A DNA stretch of 49,683 nucleotides. Source: Ophiothrix spiculata (lineage: Eukaryota > Echinodermata > Ophiuroidea > Amphilepidida > Ophiotrichidae). A program made the translations under genes and the position numbers. The stretch is from the NCBI GenBank assembly GCA_000969725.1, contig JXSR01S009082.1. One strand, written 5' to 3'. The notes under the pieces are model-generated. The model searched no databases, was not told where the DNA came from, and was given only the letters and a program-made list of their open reading frames with translations. Within the stretch, counting starts at the first letter, position 1. Every line of letters starts with the position of its first letter. Shown here piece by piece: positions 44,360-49,683 of this stretch.

Positions 44360-44665
44360 GTACCACATACAAACCGCAGCTTTGGGGACCAGTCATTTTC
44401 AGTTGTCGGTCCCCGTTTATGGAACAATCTCCCACAGCATATTCGGGAAGCATCCACGCTCAATGGTTTCAAGTCTCTTCTTAAATCTCATTTGTTTCCT
44501 CATGATTGACTTTTCTGGTTTTGATGATGCCTTTTTGTTTTTTACCTGTAGTTTAAGATTGATTTTTTTTTCTTGTTTGTAGTTGTAAGTTATATTGTCA
44601 TGCGCTTTGAATATTTTTGATAAGGCGCATTATAAGTACTATATGTATGTATGTATGTATGTACA
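44360..44665 (+). mobile_element. 3' end of a CR1/L2-like LINE (truncated)
   Basis: Frame 44360-44509 encodes the last 49 residues of a LINE ORF2 and a TGA: TNRSFGDQSFSVVGPRLWNN, LPQHIREASTLNGFKSLLKS, then HLFPHD. The S-x-x-G-P-(R/K)-x-W-N-x-L-P...F-K-x-x-L-K-x-x-L-F pattern is the standard C-terminus of CR1/L2/Crack-type elements. It is followed by a short 3' UTR with a GCGC-bearing stem (TGCGCTTTGAATATTTTTGA, then GGCGCATTATAAG) and an ATGT microsatellite tail (about 44643-44663), as usual in these LINEs. 5' truncation is typical of target-primed reverse transcription. Confidence 0.9.
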
Positions 44666-45716
44666 ATCATTGTAATAGTGAGTATGTAAAATAATCAGCA
44701 TCTACTGCACTGAAGTTTAAATGTTCAATTTGGAAAAAGCTATTTTTTTCTGTATGTTTGACGTTAACGATTTTTGGAAGTTGGAGAATTTTCTTCAAAT
44801 TAATCCTCGAGAAATGGACGATACTCGTTCCATTCGTATTCAATATATTGAAACCTTAATTTGCCCATCGTACGAAAAAAGTGTTTGTTTTATTCTAATA
44901 TCACGCGTTGTATTAGAAATACTTTTGAAACTACTCTATATATGGATCAATTTAAGGGTTTTAAAATAATATCCATCTGCTCAGGAAAATTTGAATCCTA
45001 ACTATTTTTGTATCATGAAAAGCAAAATAGTTTCCACTGCATTCGTTGGGACTCAAATCATGGCTTATGGTGCGGGTTAGCCATGCATTACGAAGCGAAG
45101 TTATAATGGCTGAGCAAAATGAGCAGTCTCGTGAACTGAAATCTAAAACATAAACATTAGAATGACGTATTTGTCTTTTGTTTACATAATCGGGGAGATC
45201 CCACAGGTGTATTTCGCGTCCATTTTTTTTTCAGGCAAACCACGCGTGTTTATTACATCATTTTAAAACCAACACCACATTATAATTCAATAAGAAGTAT
45301 CAAGCCTACAATCTGACAAAACTGAAAACAATCGCATTGTCCAAACATCAAGAAATCATACGGTTTCGGTGAAAAAGGCATCAACTTTGTAGAAGTAGTC
45401 TGTTGACGCCATTTTGACCTTGACCATGGACGAGAAATCAATAGTATAGGTTTACTTATAAACTAGATACTCTAGTTCATATATACGCCAAAAATTATGA
45501 TATTTTAACATGTGTAAGTTGGCGAAAAATTGCAGTAAACGCTCAGCAGGGCCATAACACAAATTAGCTCGAAAGAAACACTCGATACATCAAAACTCAA
45601 CAATGATTTGAATTATCTAGGGACCTTTTATTATTGTAACGCAAATTCTCCTTAACAAGAATGCGATACTTTTTTTTAAATGACTAAAAATAATTCAAAT
45701 GAACATTTCAAATAAA
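44666..45716. other. Spacer, nothing recognised
   Basis: AT-rich. A small hairpin CATGGCT...AGCCATG lies near 45058-45084. The 82-codon frame at 44721 shows no domain. Confidence 0.4.
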
Positions 45717-46159
45717 TGTGACCCACCATATCAAAAGGTACCTTAAGGTCGACATAGTAAATTACGAGATACGGGCATTGAAGCTGAGCAAAGTCAAAAA
45801 TCACGTCCACGGTCAAATTTATAATTTCATCAGAAACCCTAACTTCGCAGTGTATTCTATCATATTAATTAGGTTCCAACATCCAAAACATAAGAAAAAA
45901 TGCGTTACAAACCAAGATGAAAATGATCATGTCTATCATATTTTTACTCACATAAACTTTAAACTAGATTTTCTCAGAACTATAGTTTTTCGACTCAGCC
46001 CAATGCCTTTTACCATTTTGGATGTAACTTTGCAGCCGAACATACAATAACTAAAAGAAGGTGTCTTTTTAAAGCTTAACTTCTAAACTTTTAGATGAGA
46101 CCAAAAAATCTGTTTTGATTCAGGGACCCTTAAGGTACCTTCCGATATGGCGGATCACA
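45717..46159. mobile_element. 443-bp MITE with TGTGAYCCRCCATATC ends
   Basis: The left end TGTGACCCACCATATC, then AAAAGGTACCTTAAGG, pairs with the right end (inward TGTGATCCGCCATATC, then GGAAGGTACCTTAAGG), an inverted repeat of about 32 bp. Flanks AATAAA and AATACA are not a convincing duplication. One plus-strand frame is open for 110 codons (45718-46050) across the element without any recognisable domain. Confidence 0.85.
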
Positions 46160-46173
46160 AATACATATACGGT

Positions 46174-46368
46174 ACATAACAAAAGGAGATCTGTATACTA
46201 ATCCATTTAGTTGACTCACCATTTGGTGGACGTTTCGACAACACCTGTTGTCTTTCTCAACACTTTGACTGAAGTGCCGAGCGACAGTGTTGCCAGATCT
46301 TGTAAGACCAGATTTCTTTGGAATCAGCAATTCGTCAACTAATCTCCTTAGATCTCCTTTTGTTATGT
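46174..46368. mobile_element. 195-bp inverted-repeat element with PLE-like motif
   Basis: Perfect 19-bp ends ACATAACAAAAGGAGATCT (46174-46192) and complement (46350-46368). On the minus strand the middle reads TGTTGAGAAAGACAAC, AGGT, GTTGTCGAAACGTCC: a 6-bp stem followed by CGAAACG. This resembles the hammerhead-like segment of Penelope-type elements with a degenerate CUGAUGA core. Confidence 0.65.
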
Positions 46369-46564
46369 TTATCTACCAATCCTGATGAACCTATTCAATC
46401 AGAGGAGGGTGTCGGTGACGGTATACGGTATCGTAGCCGATCCCCGGTGACGTCATGTCCTCTGGCGTGAAGCCGTTGGGATTCGTGGAAAAATACTACT
46501 TCCGGGATGATCACTAAAATTATTTTCGTAATTGGTAAAAAAATATGATAACATATATAAAAAG

Positions 46565-46586
46565 TGGGGTTCACGCGTGAACCCCA
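46565..46586. promoter_or_regulatory. Perfect 22-bp palindrome downstream of a TATA-like box
   Basis: TGGGGTTCACG followed by its exact reverse complement. It contains TGAACC half-sites in inverted arrangement and an ACGCGT core. CATATATAAAAAG lies immediately 5'. Could be a protein-binding operator-like site or the tip of a lost inverted repeat. A consensus CRE TGACGTCA lies about 115 bp upstream (46448-46455). Confidence 0.3.
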
Positions 46587-47298
46587 GCAAATTTTGAATG
46601 ACATAATTATGTTGATTACTATAAGAACACTTTCGTATTTTTTTGAGGAAAGGTAAAAATATAATCTATGGAATTTTTTTCTTCAATACGTGAGTCACGT
46701 GATCCAATAGAAATACACGTAAATCGTACCCTAAATTTGCGTTTTAGAAATCCCTCGTCCCTAAATCTAGTGGATGCTATTTATCGTGTCCGCCACCGCC
46801 TGTATTCAATGCTTCATATACGGTACATATATGAAAAACTACATTTCAGGAATTCGTACAAAAAACCTCTTTCATTACGTTTGTGACATTGACTTAGATA
46901 TAGGTTTAGCCCCAAGGTGCTTTCCCCTTACAAAAATGTAATGATAATTATTTGAAAAAAAAATCAATTCATATATCTAAACAGTAACATTTATTTACAA
47001 GGTAGTTAATTCAGGATAAAATTAGTTATTTGTAGAAGCAGCGGGGACAACACACTTGGGACAATGTTTATTTACGTTTGTGACGTTTCAGTGTAACTGT
47101 ATATTAGGTAACGTTTGTGACCTTTTTAAAATAAAACATGTGCTCATTCATGCACGGATAGAAAAACTCTACGATTTCTGTTTGGGAAATTCTTCTGACG
47201 TACCAAGTAACACATGTATGACTGATAGGTCATGATTGACTAGGCAATAATTTCACTTCTTATGACTAGGCCGTAATTTCACTTCTTATTCAGAAGCC
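46587..47298. other. Spacer, nothing recognised
   Basis: AT-rich; no gene or boundary seen apart from a short Arg-rich frame (46668-46886) without domain. Two related TTTCACTTCTTAT words lie close together (47250-47290). Confidence 0.4.
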
Positions 47299-47535
47299 AT
47301 GGTACAGTGCAATCTCAACAGACTGAATATTAGGAGAGAAAACAACTGCCTAAAATTTGCCAAAGGGCTTGATGACAATCCAAGAACCAATCATTTGTTA
47401 CCTCCCCGCAGATTCACTGTTCATGGCAGGTCACTGCGCAACTCGAGTAAATTTAGCCAGCCTTTGACCAAAACTAAGAGATTTGAACAGAGCCCTGTTC
47501 CCTACTTTGTTTCCTTGTTAAATAAAGATTAGCAT
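47299..47535 (+). pseudogene. C-terminal end of a non-LTR retrotransposon ORF
   Basis: ATG at 47299 to TAG at 47533-47535. It reads NIRRENNCLKFAKGLDDNPR, then TNHLLPPRR, and ends RFEQSPVPYFVSLLN. The R-R-x-x-L-C-L-x-F-A-K-x-x-x-x-N-P-x-(T)...(M/L)-x-P block plus a final R-x-x-x-S-(A/P)-(I/V)-P-Y-x-x-x-L-L-N is the conserved tail of the reverse-transcriptase ORF of one large group of animal LINEs. The RT domain itself is missing upstream, so this is a 5'-truncated insertion and the ATG is incidental. AATAAA overlaps the stop region (47520-47525). Confidence 0.8.
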
Positions 47536-48690
47536 CCCCTTTTCAATTAGTGCCCCCCCCCCCGCCTTATTTTCATGTTTTCATGTTCACAGCGGTGGAT
47601 ATGTTATTCGTGGGTGGTGTGGGTCACAATTCACTGTAACATGAGTGCATCATATTTTCCTGTTTTTTGAGTGGTGCTATGATCATTTTATGCTCTGTGG
47701 AATCTGGATAGTGCTGGCCACTGATATATTTTTAAATTCTGGTAGCAATTTTATAAAAGTTTTTTCTACCCTTGGTACATGTTTATGGTATTTTTATCAT
47801 GTTGTATTAGTATTATTTGTTTTTGAAATTACTGTAAATCTACATATTGTTGATTTGTGCAATAATTGTAATTTTATCATCTATCTATTTATATGTAATT
47901 TTGATAGTTTTAAAAATAATAATATTTCTTGTCAATTTGGCCATGGATGAAGGAATATAACTATCTAAAAGCGTTTTCGAGTGTATTTTGTCAAAAAAAA
48001 TTTTTGTCATTGAAAAATGGATAAAAAGGACATGCATGCTTTCCTATACTAATTATACATGTGGAATTAAATTTGGGATTTTCAACAAATGGTCACAACT
48101 GAAAAATTATTTAAGCCAAATCATTTTGAGAGTATTATTATCTACCTAAAACAAACTCAATAAGCTAAAAAATCAAAAGTCATGGGTGACAGGGTGGGCG
48201 CTTCATTTTTAACACTTTATAGTATTGCTTTAAGCAAACAACTAATTACATGCTTAAAGTAAATAAATAAACAGGATCTTCTTACTTAAATAAAAGATCT
48301 ACTTATGAATGATCAGTTACTTTTAGAATTTGCATACAAAATCAAATGATTCTGTTTTCAACAAAAAACTCACTTTTATTTGATCATAATACACACAAAT
48401 GTGACTTTAGTAGGTATTCTGCAGACCCATAGACAATTGAGGGTCCGCTCGCGAGCTGTTCTTGAGTTGCTAGTTGCTTGTTACTGGACAATAACGTTTA
48501 CCACAAATATTGTGTAGTTTTCAATGGTTTAGTCTTATATTGTACTTGTAACATTAAGTTGACTCAAGCTGTCCGAGTAAAACTGTCAATTTTTATGTCA
48601 ATGTTTTTTTCAATAACAACAGAAGCAGCAACAACAACAGAAACAACAACAAAATGTATGATTAATTTTGCACCCATTCAAATTAAGTTG
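47536..48690. other. Probable LINE 3' UTR, then AT-rich spacer
   Basis: T-rich DNA after the LINE tail; a 101-codon frame (47645-47950) is Phe/Ile/Leu-rich and fits AT bias. A CAA/CAG-rich simple stretch lies at about 48611-48653. Confidence 0.5.
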
Positions 48691-48940
48691 TACACTCTTA
48701 AATTTGTTTACTCTGTTGAGTAAAAATTTACTCAACGGTCACAGTTCATTGCTGAGTAAAATCTTACTCAACATTGAGTAAAATCTTGCTCGGTTGAGTC
48801 AATACTACTCAACATTGAGCACATCTTACTCAATGTTGAGTAAAGTTTTCCAAACGTTGAGTAGGATTTTACTCAACAAAATTAGCTGTGACCGTTGAGT
48901 AAATTTTCAATCAACAAGAGTAAAACATTTTAAGAGTGTA
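48691..48940. mobile_element. Hairpin MITE built of TTGAGTAAA units, copy 2
   Basis: CACTCT...AGAGTG ends (48693-48938), flanked by TA on both sides, consistent with a 2-bp TA target duplication. Internal words GTTGAGTAAAAATTTACTC, ATTGAGTAAAATCTTGCTC and TTAGCTGTGACCGTTGAG match 6419-6680 collinearly. Confidence 0.9.
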
Positions 48941-48949
48941 TTTATACGA

Positions 48950-49420
48950 TACATCCGATTGTTTCATTTATATACGAAAACTTACTTTGTTTTAACAATC
49001 AGAACATTGACTTTATAACATTAATGATTCATAAATAAAATATGTTTGGAAACCATTGCAGCATGGAATCAATGAAATCTGAAGCGTCACAAAAGTACTA
49101 TGTTTGTGTCAGTCTCCGTATACTGTGTCCCTCAGGCAAGAACATACTAAGATGGGGATGTGTTTTGCCATGTTCATATAACATTTTGAACGTATATTTT
49201 ACGCATGGAATACACCAACGCTCAGACAAAACAAGAAGTAATAGACCATGAATTGCACGTTTGCTAAATTGGTTTTACATGCTTTAAATATAGCATACAC
49301 GACCGAAAATGTGGTTTAAATTATGTTTCACAATAAAGTAAATACCTTAAAACTAAAAGAAGATAATTTCTTCATCGTTTTATTTAAGAACATTCTACAT
49401 CGAGCCAAATGACTCTCTAT
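48950..49420 (+). repeat. Dispersed repeat D, copy D2
   Basis: Counterpart of 38110-38470 with the same order of blocks (TTGACTTTATAACATTAATG, ACATTTTGAACGTATATTTT, ACGCATGGAATACACCAACG, AATAGACCATGAATTGCA, AGAACATTCTACATCGAGCC). It contains about 100 bp not present in D1. The hairpin MITE lies directly before it. Confidence 0.8.
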
Positions 49421-49683
49421 TTACTTTTTCCACTTGTATGGACTTCATCAGGGAATAAAGTACCATTATCACCTAAGTAGGATTATTATTATCACTAGGA
49501 ACAGAGGTTGACCTTAAAAGATACATTTGTGACCATAGATAATCAGATGTGGTCAGACAAGAAGATATTTTTGTCCATAATTGATCATAATCTTTTTATT
49601 GATGATATTTGTCTATTCATGTCAATACAATGACCATAAAATCATTAGAGTGTATAAGTGCCAGACAGCTGTCATTACACTGG
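49421..49683. other. Spacer to window end, nothing recognised
   Basis: AT-rich, no gene seen. Confidence 0.4.

Noticed and set aside
44026-44472. Longest open frame in the window, 148 codons on the minus strand
   Set aside because: Its first third is the antisense of a clear LINE C-terminus read in the other direction; the rest is low-complexity (Lys/Ile-rich). No domain is recognisable.
47645-47950. 101-codon frame after the LINE tail
   Set aside because: Phe/Ile/Leu/Asn-rich translation typical of AT-rich non-coding DNA; probably LINE 3' UTR.

Overview
The window is AT-rich (about two thirds A+T), has no long open reading frame on either strand, and is packed with the relics of eukaryotic transposons: Tc1/mariner, piggyBac-type TTAA MITEs, a Harbinger-type MITE, CR1/L2-like and other non-LTR retrotransposons, and fold-back elements. 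This is intergenic or intronic DNA of an animal, most likely a marine invertebrate (mollusc-like or invertebrate deuterostome; the species cannot be read from the sequence). A run of exactly 50 N at 23581-23630 is an assembly gap. I find no intact host protein gene, no rRNA or tRNA gene and no CRISPR array. All coding traces are transposon pseudogenes or unproven exon candidates.

Layout. 1-8.6 kb: a Tc1-like element (1284-2930), two piggyBac-type MITEs, an inverted-repeat element, a first isolated copy (B0) of a local repeat module, a Harbinger-type MITE, a hairpin MITE made of TTGAGTAAA units, and a decayed LINE reverse transcriptase (6683-7900). 8.6-13 kb: almost featureless AT-rich DNA. 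13-35 kb: a locally duplicated domain. Module A occurs twice (12995, 19825), module B three more times (16360, 23631, 28602) and module C three times (27700, 34600, 34945), giving the order A1-B1-A2-B2-C1-B3-C2-C3. Each copy has collected different insertions, so the copies date one another: B2 is the empty site for a mariner-type insertion in B1, and B1 is the empty site for a 483-bp insertion in B2. 36-38 kb: a second Tc1-like copy of the same family. 38-49.7 kb: more piggyBac-type MITEs, a CR1/L2-like LINE 3' end (44360-44665), several other MITEs, the C-terminal end of another LINE ORF (47299-47535), the second hairpin MITE and the second copy of a repeat D.

The main biological interest is (1) the local A-B-C duplication with islands that diverge less than their surroundings, among them a block containing an E-box, an octamer-like motif and a PBX/HOX-like site, a perfect DR1 nuclear-receptor site kept in two copies, and a 57-codon exon-like frame kept without indels in two copies but already broken in one; (2) a ten-copy TTAA MITE family that repeatedly carries a CRE and a PAR-bZIP-type site; and (3) several unusual self-complementary elements. 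Function is inference throughout; no expression or homology data were available.
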